The position numbers and the translations under genes were made by a program. DNA of 64,000 nucleotides, from positions 1 through 64,000 of the forward strand of contig MU832593.1 in the NCBI GenBank assembly GCA_029204225.1, written 5' to 3'. Origin of the DNA: Diphasiastrum complanatum (taxonomy: Eukaryota; Streptophyta; Lycopodiopsida; Lycopodiales; Lycopodiaceae). Of this stretch, positions 11,849 to 21,482 are shown piece after piece; position 1 is the first letter of the stretch, and every line of letters begins with the position of its first letter. The notes under the pieces were generated by a model that saw only the letters and a list, made by a program, of their open reading frames with translations, had not been told where the DNA came from and ran no database searches.

Positions 11849-12600
11849 GTGCGCATTATTGGGAGAGAGTATATTGCCTTGGTTGACACGAGCAATACTC
11901 ATTCTTTTATCAACACTTATATCTCCAGTCGGATTCGTGCTTCACCTTTTCTGGCTCCACAGACTCTTAGTGTTGAGGTTGCTAGTTCTCATTCTTTTAC
12001 CAGTTTTCAGATGTTTCAGGGATTGGCCAGCCGTATTGAAGGATTTACGAGATACTATGGAGCACTATGATCTCATCCTTGGTGCTGATTGGTTTGCTTC
12101 ACTTGGTGCAGTTACATTGGATTTGACTCAGCAGACACTTACTTTCGTACATGCTACTATCATCCATTCACTTGTTGGCATTGATTCTCAGGGGGATTAC
12201 GAGTTGGTTAGTGGGAAGCAGTTTATGCGTAGCCTGCCGAAGGCTCATTGTGCCGCTCTTTTATGTGTTCAAAGTACTTTAGTTGCTACTTCTGCTACGG
12301 TAGCTCCGACTCCTGTACTTAAGGTGATTTCTTATTTATTATGTTGGTATGCTCATGTCTTGTCGGACGTACATCTCTACCACCATCACGTGATGTCAAC
12401 CACCATATTGGTTTACGTCCCGATTCAGCTCCTCCCTCCCGTCCCACTTACCGTATGTTTGAAGTTGAGTGTGATGAGGTACAATTCCAGATTTCCACAC
12501 TTTCACGTCAGGGCCTTATTGTTCCTAGCCATAGTCCTTTTGGTGCCCCTGTTCAAAAAAGATGGTACTTTGTATTGACTATTGAGCCTTGAACAAGTTG
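11849..12600 (+). pseudogene. Gypsy protease and linker to RT
   Basis: The retropepsin active site reads LVDTSNTHSFINTY at about 11876-11920, with D-T-S in place of D-T-G, so it is probably inactive. A shifted frame gives MEHYDLILGADWFASLGAVTL at about 12058-12120, the usual second protease block. The N-terminal RT motif (ECDEVQFQISTLSRQGLIVPS, then SPFGAPV) lies at about 12460-12555 in another frame. The long Leu/Val-rich frame across 11463-12578 is an out-of-frame shadow. Confidence 0.7.
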
Positions 12601-14090
12601 ACTATCCGAAACTAGTATCCCATCCCTCACATGGATGACCTGTTTGATCAACTTGTTACTTCCAAGATCTTTTCTAAGATAGATCTTCGTTCCGGATACC
12701 ACCAGATTAGGATGCACCCTTATGATGAACATAAGACTGCTTTTCATACTCACCTTGGTCTTTATGAGTTTCGTGTGCTTCCTTTTGGTGTAACAAATGG
12801 TCCACCCACGTTTCAGAATGTTATGAATAATGTTATGTGTCCACTTCTTGGCCGATGTGTTTTAGGTTATTTTGATGATATTCTCATTCTTTTGATTTTT
12901 CTGAGATTGAATTTTTGGGTTTTCTTATTTGTGATCGTCGTATTCGCCTTGACCCTCGTAAGGTCCAAGCTATCTAGGATTGGCCTATGCCTACTAATGT
13001 CCATCATTTTCGTATGTTTCTCGGGTTAGCCACTTATCTTCGTCGTACTGTTCCACATTTTGCCACTGTGGCCGCTCCTCTTCATGCGCTCTTGAAGAAA
13101 TCCCATTCTTTTTAATGGACTCCTGATTGTCACAAACAACCTTCGATACCCTTCGTTGCGTTGTTGTTGATGCTGCTGTTATGTGTTTGCCTCAGTTTGA
13201 TCAGAAGTTCATTGTCGAGATTGATGCTAGTTTTGTTGGTTTAGGCGCCTTACTTCGTCAATCTCAGTGTTATTGCATATGAGTCGCAACGTCTTCGCTC
13301 TTATGAGCAACGTTACTATGTACATGAGAAAGAGCTCCTAGCTATCATCTATGCTCTTAGGAAGTGGCGTCATTATCTTTATCATGTTTCTTTTGACATA
13401 GTTACTGATCATCAGTCTCTCCGATATATTTTTACACAGCGTGATCTTACTGATTGTCAGTATCATTGGTTGCAGTTTTTACAGTCTTTTCATTTTGCGA
13501 TTCTATACCGCCCTGGTTGGTCAAATACTTCTGCTGACGGTTTGTCCCATCTTCCTGCTTTGTTACACATTCTTGTCGCTACTATCCCCTCATGGTTTGA
13601 TGATTAACCATCTGCTTATCTTTAATTTATCGATTTTCGTGATGGTTATAGTTTGTCTCCACTTCCTTCCGCTCGTCCACATAAGGTGTATTCCATTGTT
13701 GATCGTCGTCTTTATCATTATGGTTCTCTTTGTATTTCCAGTACCCTTGATATTTGTCCTAAGTTGTTGTCTGATGCCCATTCTTCCCAGTACCCTTGAT
13801 TTTTGTCCTATGTTGTTGTCTGATGCCCATTCCTCTCCTGTTGGTGGTTATTTTGGTTTTCAGAAGTCTTATGCTCGTCTTAAGGACCATTTTTTTTGGC
13901 CATCTATGAAGTTCGAGCTAGCACATCTTATCCGTGAGTGCACCTTTTGTGCCAATAATAAATATTCTTGTGCTTCGTCCGCTGGCTTGCTCCAGAGTTG
14001 GCCCATTCCTCATTGCCAGTGGACAGACATTTCTATGGACTTTATCCTTGGCCTTCCTCATTCCCGACATGGTAATGATCAAACGCTATT
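12601..14090 (+). pseudogene. Gypsy RT, RNase H and integrase N-terminus
   Basis: The RT runs from PIPHMDDLFDQLVTSKIFSK to the catalytic YFDDILIL at about 12868-12895. A deletion then removes part of the palm. The thumb-connection block (PTNVHHFRMFLGLATYLRR) lies near 12990-13050. RNase H-like RYYVHEKELLAIIYALRKWR is at about 13312-13370 and TDHQSLRYIFTQ at about 13405-13440. The integrase H2C2 finger (HLIRECTFCANNK) is at about 13920-13965, followed by the core start WTDISMDFILGLP. Several frames are used. A 57-bp tandem duplication sits before the finger. Confidence 0.8.
13740..13840 (+). repeat. 57-bp tandem duplication in gypsy pol
   Basis: Two copies of a unit containing CAGTACCCTTGAT, TTTGTCCTA and GTTGTCTGATGCCCATTC lie side by side with a few differences. 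The repeat sits in the spacer before the integrase zinc finger. Confidence 0.75.
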
Positions 14091-14944
14091 CTTGATAATA
14101 GTGAAACTACTGTAGCTATTCCCTTGACTCCAGACCCTCCAGAAGCACCTGTTTCTTTCCCTCCATATGCCTTGGTCAAACTTCTTCGAGATGATCAACT
14201 CCATCTATTTGAATACCTTAACAATCACAGAGAGCAACTGGCTTCTCATGATTCTCTGCTTCTAGTGGTGCAATCACATCTTCAGAAGTTGGATACTTCC
14301 ATTCAAGAAGTTGCAGTTATAAAAAGTGAAGCTTCTTCTCAAATCGCTACTTCAGCTAAAATCCAGCATCTCGAAAATCAGGTGGAACAGCACCATACAA
14401 CTGTTCAGTCATGGGCAAATGTGCTTAAAGGTTCGTCTACAATTATCTCTCCATCTTTGCCTTCACCTTCGTTTATCTTAGCCACGTTTACTGAGAGCCG
14501 TCAGAAGATCTGCAATAGATGCAGAAGATCAGGTCACACAGAAGCAAAGTGTTGGCTAAATCCAAAGATTGAATGCATTCATTGTCATAAATGGGTCATG
14601 CAGCAATAGACTGTTATCAGAATCCCAAAAACAAAAATGAGCAGAATCGAAGTGAACCTTCAGATTCAATAAAGCTCTCAATGTTCGTGTTAGAGGTATT
14701 CCGAACTCTCAAAATGCTGTCGAAGAAGCTGAGAAGTTTTTGGAAGGAAATCTTCAACACCATAGCAAAGGTATGGAAACTGCCTGGCGACCTAAGAAGG
14801 ACTTGGATACTCTTGTCATCCGCTTCACATCAGTGTCTCACCGACGTGAAGTTTTAGGGAAGAGATTCAAATTGCGGGATACCAAAATCTACCTAGACCT
14901 TCATCCAAGTTCAAGAACGTAAGAAGGCAAGACAAGAAGCTCCG
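14090..14944 (+). mobile_element. LINE ORF1 fragment with coiled coil, CCHC knuckles and RRM-like fold
   Basis: The frame at 14124-14609 starts after the broken gypsy integrase. It has a Gln/His-rich coiled-coil segment (about 14190-14430) and a CCHC knuckle, CNRCRRSGHTEAKC, at about 14510-14555. A second knuckle is split by a one-base shift into CIHCHK and MGHAAIDC near 14575-14620. An RRM-like region follows: LNVRVRGIPNSQNAVEEAE near 14680-14740 and ETAWRPKKDLDTLVIRF near 14776-14825. This is the same domain type as ORF1 of LINE A, but LINE A has no knuckles. The fragment stops where a copia LTR begins. Confidence 0.75.
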
Positions 14945-15243
14945 AGAAGAGAGACTGCAAGAAGCTATGCTTCATAAGCTGGAAACTGAGATAACAATGT
15001 AGGTGGGCGCCCATCTACTCTTATAGAGGCTGTCCACAATGAAAAGCAAAAGTTATTCTACTACAATAGCAATTGAAATGCTAATTATGAAGTCTTAACA
15101 ATAGAAATCTATGCTAACTTGGTTAAAATAGATTTCTATACTATTCTAGCAAAATTTGTACTAACTTAGGTACCTATACTAAAAATAGATAGTACCTATA
15201 CTAAAAATAGAAATAGGCCTACAATTAAGCATTAATTCTAACA
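14945..15243 (-). mobile_element. Copia A 3' LTR, truncated
   Basis: It matches 18820-19137 base for base over long stretches and ends with ATTCTAACA, the mirror of the TGTTAGAAT start in the other LTR. It begins at about 14945 inside the LTR, so the outer end has been lost. Confidence 0.85.
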
Positions 15244-16515
15244 CTCCCCCTTAATGGATAATTGATTATCAATAACACCTAGGAGAGTCCTGAACTTTTT
15301 AAATTTTTCATGACCAAGTCCTTTTGTGAAGATATCTGCAACTTGATCATTGGTGTCACAGTCGATCAACTCTACTTCACCACTTTGTAACTTTTCTCGT
15401 ATAAAATGCTGCTGAACTTCAATATGCTTTGACCTGCTATGAAATACTGGATTCTTTGCAAGTTGAATACAACTTTGATTGTCACACCATAGTATTGTAG
15501 GTTCAACTTGTTCTATATGAAGATCTTTAAGAATCCTTCGTAACCAAATTGCTTCACAAGTTGTTGATGTAGTAGCCCTGTACTCTGCCTCTGTAGAAGA
15601 TAAAGCAATTGTTGGTTGCTTTTTACTACTCCAAGATATAGTTCCTGTTCCAAGGTTAAATGCATATCCTGTAGTCGATCTTCTATCTTCTGCATTTCTT
15701 GCCCAGTCAGCATCAACAAAACCCTCAAGTTTTATTTTTGTTCCTTTACCATAATAAATGCCATACCTGAGTGTCCCTTTGACATAACGCAAAATCCTTT
15801 TTGCCGCTTTCCAATGACAAACTTTTGGTAAAGACACGAACTGACTCACCATGCTCACTGCATATGAAATGTCTGGTCGAGTAGTCGTTAGATAGATAAG
15901 ACTACCTACAAGCTGCCTATAAAGTGTTTCATTCACACTTTCAGAATTTTCCTCTTTTGTAAGCTTTACACTTGGATCATATGGTGTAGAAATGGACTTA
16001 CAATCAAGCATGTTAAACTTCCTGAGTAACTCTCTTGCATACTTTGCTTGTGATATGAAAATTTTTTCCTTTGATCTCCAAACTTCAATACCCAAACTAT
16101 ACTGAAGTCTCTCTAAATCTTTCATATCAAACTCCTGTGAAAGATTGTTCTTTATCTTCTCTATTAGTGACTTATTTGACCCTGTTATATTAAGATCATC
16201 TACATAAAGAACAATAATGACTATGTCATCCAAATCTTTCATAATATAAAGCGTTGACTCTGACATGCTTCTATGAAAATTCTGGATCAAAAAATAATTG
16301 TTGATACGTGTATACCATGCTCTAGGTGCTTGTTTCAACCCATATAATGCTTTCTTTAACTTGCAAACCAAGTGCTCTTTGCCTTCAACCTCATAACCCT
16401 GAGGTTGCTCCAGATAAACCTCCTCTTCAAGGTAACCGTTCAAGAAAGCACTCTTGACATCCATTTGCTGAATATCCCATCCAAAATGAGATGCAATTGC
16501 CAAAACACTCCTCAA
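15238..16515 (-). pseudogene. Copia A RT C-terminal part and RNase H
   Basis: This 425-codon frame ends pol. It begins in the RVT_2 domain ([18 protein letters not shown], with the first catalytic Asp). It continues with CKLKKALYGLKQAPRAWY and the catalytic LYVDDLNITGSN, where Asn-Ile replaces the more usual Leu-Ile. It then runs through YRQLVGSLIYLTTTRPDISY into RNase H (GFVDADWARNAEDRRSTTGY, ALSSTEAEYRA, WCDNQSCIQLAKNPVFH). The last residues lie at the PPT and LTR border, as in intact copia elements. A frameshift near 16500 separates it from the upstream RT frame. Confidence 0.85.
15244..15256 (-). other. Copia A polypurine tract
   Basis: On the minus strand CCATTAAGGGGGAG precedes the 3' LTR, the usual plus-strand primer of copia elements. 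Confidence 0.8.
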
Positions 16516-16912
16516 AAGTATTCATTTTAGCAACCGGTGCGAAAGTATCTTCATAGTCAATCCCTTCCCTCTGAGCATATCCTTTGGCTACTAATCTGGC
16601 CTTATACTTATCTATAGAACCATCAGACTTAAACTTGGTTCTATAAATCCACTTGCAACCAATTGGTTTCTTACCTGCTAGAAGTTCAACAAGATCCCAT
16701 GTCTCGTTTTTCATGATAGAACTGAACTCCTCATCCATAGCAGTTTTCCAAACTTGTTCTTTTGCAGCATCTTCATAAAATAAAGGATCCTCAGAATCCA
16801 ACACTGAAGCCATAAATGCATAATGCGTTTCTTCACCATCTTCATGATAGTGTCCACTTGACCGTGTCAATCTCTTAGCTCCTTGTTGACTCGATTCTCC
16901 CTCATCCAACAT
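16427..16912 (-). pseudogene. Copia A RT N-terminal part
   Basis: The frame has the usual lead-in ([19 protein letters not shown], then [18 protein letters not shown]) and [17 protein letters not shown] followed by FAPVAKM, the start of RVT_2. It then slips out of frame and is continued by the frame at 15238-16515. Upstream it is separated by a stop from the integrase C-terminal frame. Confidence 0.82.
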
Positions 16913-16923
16913 TTGACTATCTT

Positions 16924-18147
16924 TTATAGTCTCAAAATACCATCTTGTAAATTCTTTGTAGGTGACGTAGAAGGAGAATATGCATCAAATACTCTTGACC
17001 TTTCCTTCCGTTTACCAAGATCCACCTGTGTACACACCCTTGGTATAACTTGTGTAGAAGTTGTATCACATGGACCTGTATCTTCCTGAACATCATCTAT
17101 CTTACTAGTAAGATTATAAAGGCGATATGCCTTCTCTTCCTCATCATAACCAAGGAATAAACACTTGATTGCCTTTGAATCAAGTTTTTGACGATTATCT
17201 TTAGGAATATGAGCATATGCTATACAACCAAAAACTCGTAGAGGATCCACTTTAGGTTTTATGCCTGTGAAAGCTTCTTCTGGAGTTCGATTTAGAACAA
17301 CTTTTGTAGGACTTCTGTTAAGCAAGTAAAGTGCTGTACTAACTGCTTCGGCCCACAAATGATTCTTGAGGTTCTTACCTCGTAGCATGCTTCGAGCACT
17401 CTCCACAATAGACCTGTTCTTTCTCTCGGCTACTCCATTATGCTGTGGTGTATCAGTTGAAGCAAATTGTCTCTTGATTCCATGTTCTTTGCAGAAATCC
17501 TGGAACTCTGTAGATATGAATTCACCTCCCTTATCTGAATGTAGAATCGTGATTTGCTTTCGTGTCTGCTTCTCAACAAGTCATTTGAACTGAGTAAAGA
17601 ACTTAAAAGCTTGACTCTTATACTTAAGCAAGTATATCCATACCTTTCTGGAAAAATCATCCACAAATATCATGAAGTAGGATGCTCCCCCTATAGACTC
17701 AGTCTGCATGGGACCGCATAAGTCTGTATGAACAAGCTCCAAGATCTCCTTGGCTCTATATGCTCCATCCTTGGGAAACTGCATACGATGATGCTTGCCC
17801 ATAACACATCCTTCACAAATTTTTCCTGAAGATACAATATTAGGTAATCCTATTACCATATTATTGTCTTTTAGAACCTGTAAGCTTTTATAGTTTAGAA
17901 GTCCAAACCTTTCATGCCATATCCTGCTCTCCATACTATCAGAAGCTGCACAAACCTGATGATCCAATGTAGTTGCATCAAGTTTGTAAAGTCGACCTTC
18001 CAACAATCCTTTGACCACAACTTTGTAACCTTTGTTTTTGTCTTTGATGAGACACTTCTGATCGTCAAACTCAACTTTCATATTCTGTTTGGCTATAGCA
18101 GAAACTGAAAGTAAATTCTTTTTCAAGCCTGGAACACACCTGTCCAA
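16924..18147 (-). pseudogene. Copia A GAG-pre-integrase and integrase
   Basis: The frame at 17581-18147 starts at VPGLKKNLLSVSAIAKQN and carries the integrase finger. The second His of the HHCC motif appears changed (WHERFGLLNY, where GHLNY is usual), while CEGCVMGK is intact. The catalytic core begins in VHTDLCGPM and FVDDFSRKVWIY. After a stop at about 17580 another frame gives HSDKGGEFIS and QHNGVAERKNR (17430-17540), and the frame at 16924-17406 completes the core (ARSMLRGKNLKNHLWAEAV) and C-terminus. Gag and protease, which should lie upstream, are absent. Confidence 0.85.
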
Positions 18148-18723
18148 ATATTACATGCAACAATTTTTGAGACAGATAATACCTGTCCAGATCTTGTCTA
18201 TCTGGTTTCTGCTTGTCCCAGATACTGCCTTCCTCAGTTCTGCCTGCCTGCAGAAATCTGATCACAACCTGTCCGGATACCACCTTCCCTAGCCTATGCC
18301 GTCCTCAAGAAAACCTGTCATGGACACTGTTTCCTCAGGTACTGCCTGTCCAGATATTACCTACTCAGGTACTGCCTTCTCCAGCTGCTGCTGCCCTCAG
18401 GAACACCTGTCCTGATTGCTGTTGCCTCAGGTACTACTTGTCTGGTTGCTGCTGCTACCTTCAAATGAACCTGCACCACATAAAACCTGCACAAGAAAAC
18501 ACCTGTTCTGCTATCCTGGATGTTGCCTCCCTCAGATCTGCCTGTCTGATACTACTGCCTGTCCAGAAGCTACCTGCACCACTCCACCAGAAAAACCTGC
18601 ACAGGATGACGCCTCCACCAGATACAACCTTCACCAGATAGCACTTCCACTAGATGCGATCTCCACCAGTAAAACCTGCAGCGCTGTTCTTCTCCTTCCG
18701 TAGATCCCGATCTTAACGAGATG
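18148..18723 (-). repeat. Degenerate short repeats in place of gag and protease
   Basis: About 575 bases between the PBS and the integrase frame consist of imperfect repeats of a unit close to CCTGTCCAGATACT (plus strand), interspersed with GCTGCTGCTG and CAGGTACTGCC blocks. No copia gag or protease can be read in either strand. The junction with pol is abrupt at about 18145. Confidence 0.7.
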
Positions 18724-18735
18724 GCTCTGATACCA
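18724..18735 (-). other. Copia A primer-binding site
   Basis: The minus strand reads TGGTATCAGAGC directly inside the 5' LTR, complementary to initiator tRNA-Met. Confidence 0.88.
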
Positions 18736-19137
18736 TGTTAGAATCGAAGAGATTCTCTAATCGGAGTAGACTAATCTTATTAGTACTCACACAAAACATC
18801 AACCACAAGCTGAAGAAGAAGAGAGACTGCAAGAAGCTATGCTTCATAAGCTGGAAACTGAGATAACAATGTAGGTGGGCGCCCATCTACTCTTATAGAG
18901 GCTGTCCACAATGACAAGCAAAAGCTATTCTACTACAATAGCAATTGAAATGCTAATTATGAAGTCTTAACAATAGAAATCTATGCTAACTTGGTTAAAA
19001 TAGATTTTTATACTATTCTAGCAAAATTTGTATTAACTTAGGTACCTATACTAAAAATAGATAGTACTTATACTAAAAATAGAAATAGGCCTTCTAGCAC
19101 GCAGGCTGGCCTCTACAATTAACCATTAATTCTAACA
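18736..19137 (-). mobile_element. Copia A 5' LTR, complete
   Basis: This is a 402-bp LTR with terminal TGTTAGAAT and ATTCTAACA. It carries a 20-bp block near 19094-19113 that is absent from the other LTR, which may mark a small duplication. Confidence 0.88.
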
Positions 19138-19697
19138 CTACGACGTGACTTCTGTTAGACATATCATCGGAGTCACCCAACACCACAACTCTAGATCACG
19201 TCATTCTTCTCTAGGACACCTAGGACAGTTCTAGAGTCCGCTAATACTGGTGATGATGTGATGATGATGATGGAGATGATACACATGCATGCGCACTTGC
19301 ATAGAGATTAGAGACAATGCATTAGACAGAGTCATGTTGTGGCACGAGCTATCCGACCTACGATGGGGAGATGCACATCTCATCGATAGTCTTCTAGACG
19401 ACGCTAGCAGCGCATTCCTTCCTATTGCAGCTCGCATTACATCGTTTCTCATCCCCAACAAAGCATGATGATGACACTATACTATGTTTTTTAGACTATT
19501 AGCAATATCGCACATGTTTTTGTACATTACATTTCACATTTCAGAGCATAGTTTAATTCAGTTTGTTTACTTAGTAGTTTATCTACATGTACTTTCTAAC
19601 TGTTTTCGGATACTTTTTATGCGCTCCCACTGATACCACACACTTGACATGTACCTTTTAGTCGTCTATGCCTTTTGACATGGAAAAGACATTAAAT

Positions 19698-19752
<55 letters not shown>
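19138..19752 (+). mobile_element. LINE L: C-terminal end and 3' UTR
   Basis: A short frame, ITSFFSRTPRTVLE at about 19195-19240, matches the C-terminal ITSFFSRR of the LINE E/J subfamily. A 3' UTR follows, ending in ATGCCTTTTGACAT (19668-19681), AAAAGACATTAAATAAAA and a (TC)25 tail. The CACACACTTGACATGTAC block resembles the 3' UTRs of LINEs E and I. It lies just beyond copia A in the same orientation as the ORF1 fragment at 14090-14944, so both may be remains of one LINE. Confidence 0.75.
19668..19752 (+). repeat. LINE L 3' terminal module: hairpin plus (TC)25 tail
   Basis: The stem ATGCC/GACAT is imperfect (one mismatch against ATGCC/GGCAT in LINEs E and I). The tail runs from 19703 to 19752. 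Unique AT-rich sequence follows, so this tail is not joined to another LINE. Confidence 0.8.
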
Positions 19753-19756
<4 letters not shown>

Positions 19757-21222
19757 TATGCATACGTCCTTGAAGTATTGAGACATTCCGTTTCACAATA
19801 AAAATTGGCCATCAATTATTATGATTTGATTTTCTTATGCCATTTCTGCAATATGGAACGTCTTGCATATGATCACATTCATCTATGTAGTACTAAATTG
19901 TATTCATATGACACCAGGTTTTGAGGTTTTTCTATGCTCTATAAATACACCTTAGAGAGTTTTTAGAATTTCAATATGATTGTGTTAGAATCTTTACAAT
20001 GCATATCAATCTCAAAATGTTACTCTGAATATCCCACGCTACGATAATTCTGTAATATGCATATCAAAATGTCTCTAATGAATGTGCAGAATGTGGATCT
20101 ATGACATGCATTTATTATCCTATTGACACAAGTATTGCTCCACATGACTTCACATAGCTCCTGTACTTTTATTAAACATGGGAAATTTTAATTTAGCTTT
20201 TTGATGTAAACTAAATGGTCATAAGCATTAGAAATTTGATAAATATTGTAGAAACACTAGCAACTCACTAGATCCTACTTTACCCACAAAGTCCTCACAT
20301 ACTCTATTTGATGTCCATTGTTCATGACATTGAAGTATTGTAGAGGAAACTAAGCAATTGTGAGCATACAGCAGATTTTTTTTTGTGGAGATGTTAAAAA
20401 GGTAGAAAATAGTAATTTCTTTTGCATTTCATGCAAGTCACTCCTTTGTACTTAAATTTTATTCCACAACGCAGACCACTCACCACAATTGCAAGTGTTG
20501 ATTCTTGAAGAATAAAAAAGAATCCACCTATTCAAGAAGAAAGTGCTAATTTTTTACATATAATTTAGAAAACTAGAAAATAGCAATTCTTTTTGCATGT
20601 CAAACTGGTAGTTTTAATGACAAGTATCGACTCTTGAGCAATGAGTGGACACAATATTTGTCCATAGGCCAAGAGTCCAGGTTTATTAGCTACAACTTAA
20701 TGTACTCCAGCCTCGAGACTAAATAGTCCATACTCTAGGTTATTGACTACAACTTAGTTTAGTCTAGACTCAAGACAAAAATACTTCCAAGACTCAAGAA
20801 AACCAATCAAAACATAATCATCAAAAATAAAAAAGTAGATTATCTTTTATTCAAAATCAGGCCCTATCGATTCTTTTTGTGATTTGTGGCTCGGACCATG
20901 ATTCATTGGAATTATTATTTCACGTACAGGAATGTATCAGAATGCTTGGTGATGTAGCTTGGAGTGAAGTCCAATAAAACTTTGTTGTTGCCCTTTTTTC
21001 ATGATCTTTTTGAAACACACAATTCGGTTGGGTTGGTTGAGAAAACAGAATTTTTTTTGAATTGTCGTGAAAAACATTATTGGTTTCACGTTCTTCAAAA
21101 CTTTTAGTTTTTTTTTGAATCTTTCATGTGAGTTTTTCCTTTTTGGGTAGAAAATGGTTCTTATTAATGTGCACCAAGTTTGGCTATGTAGTGGTTATGT
21201 TCTCTTGGCAAACATCATGCAG
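19753..21222. other. Intronic AT-rich sequence before the first visible PLAA exon
   Basis: I see no gene. Two similar copies of a GACTACAACTTA-containing block lie near 20690 and 20740. The right end is a splice acceptor (CATCATGCAG at 21213-21222). No WD40 exon of PLAA was found here or upstream, so the preceding intron may cover the whole left part of the window. Confidence 0.6.
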
Positions 21223-21295
21223 ATTGGAGAGTTAGTAGATGGACCGGAGGATTCAATAACTGGAAAGGTACTAAATGGCGTCACTTATGACCATG
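21223..21295 (+). CDS. PLAA: PLAA exon a: linker before the PFU domain
   Basis: The exon is 73 nt, starts at a codon boundary and ends with one base of the next codon. It encodes IGELVDGPEDSITGKV followed by LNGVTYDH. The acceptor is GCAG at 21219-21222 and the donor GTGAGG at 21296. The IGE-V-DGP pattern followed by a Tyr-Asp pair is characteristic of the stretch leading into the PFU domain of plant PLAA proteins. The next exon completes the Val codon and continues with FDVDIGDG. Confidence 0.88.
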
Positions 21296-21422
21296 GTGAG
21301 GTTTCTCCCTAACTTTGTCCTTTTACATGGTTTGCTTTTGAAGTTTGGCTACCTCATTCTTGCTATGCCCTTGTTTAGCCCTCATATACTTGCTCATATG
21401 TGTTTCGAATTGGGGTTTGTAG

Positions 21423-21482
21423 TGTTTGATGTAGATATTGGAGATGGCGAGCCTACAAGAAAACTACCGTATAACAACGGCC
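21423..21482 (+). CDS. PLAA: PLAA exon b: start of the PFU domain
   Basis: The exon is 60 nt with phase 1 at both ends. It completes Val and encodes FDVDIGDGEPTRKLPYNNG, with the acceptor TTTGTAG and the donor GTAAGT. DVDIGDG followed by a basic Leu-Pro-Tyr-Asn is the opening strand and turn of the PFU (PLAA family ubiquitin-binding) domain. The intron before it is 127 bp, a normal plant size, in contrast with the later introns. Confidence 0.9.

Larger units (their letters stand above)
9786..14090 (+). mobile_element. Ty3/gypsy element, LTR to integrase, heavily frameshifted
   Basis: Domains occur in canonical gypsy order: LTR, PBS, gag, protease, RT, RNase H, integrase zinc finger and the start of the integrase core. 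Almost every domain needs a frame change. The element ends abruptly in the integrase core at about 14090 (LGLPHSRHGNDQT), where a LINE ORF1 takes over, so the 3' part and 3' LTR are missing. A related LTR with PBS occurs at 50498-50863. Confidence 0.85.
14945..19137 (-). mobile_element. Copia A: Ty1/copia retrotransposon lacking gag and protease
   Basis: The order on the minus strand is 5' LTR (18736-19137), PBS, an unusual repetitive segment, integrase, RT, RNase H, PPT and a truncated 3' LTR (14945-15243). The LTRs are closely similar. The 3' LTR lacks about 85 bases at its outer end and a 20-bp block present in the 5' LTR. No target duplication can be shown, because the outer end is missing and abuts LINE ORF1 sequence. 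Coding is frameshifted but well preserved. Confidence 0.88.

Noticed and set aside
11463-12578. 371-codon Leu/Val-rich frame as a membrane protein gene
   Set aside because: It overlaps gypsy gag, protease and RT motifs read in other frames. The hydrophobic composition comes from T-rich codons out of frame.
18724-18735. tRNA genes at TGGTATCAGAGC sites
   Set aside because: Only the 12-18 bases complementary to the tRNA 3' end are present, next to LTRs. These are primer-binding sites, not tRNA genes. No tRNA, rRNA or CRISPR array was seen anywhere.
1-21222. Upstream WD40 exons of PLAA
   Set aside because: I looked for coding ahead of the IGELVDGP exon and found only transposon and AT-rich sequence. 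The exons probably lie left of the window, so none is annotated.
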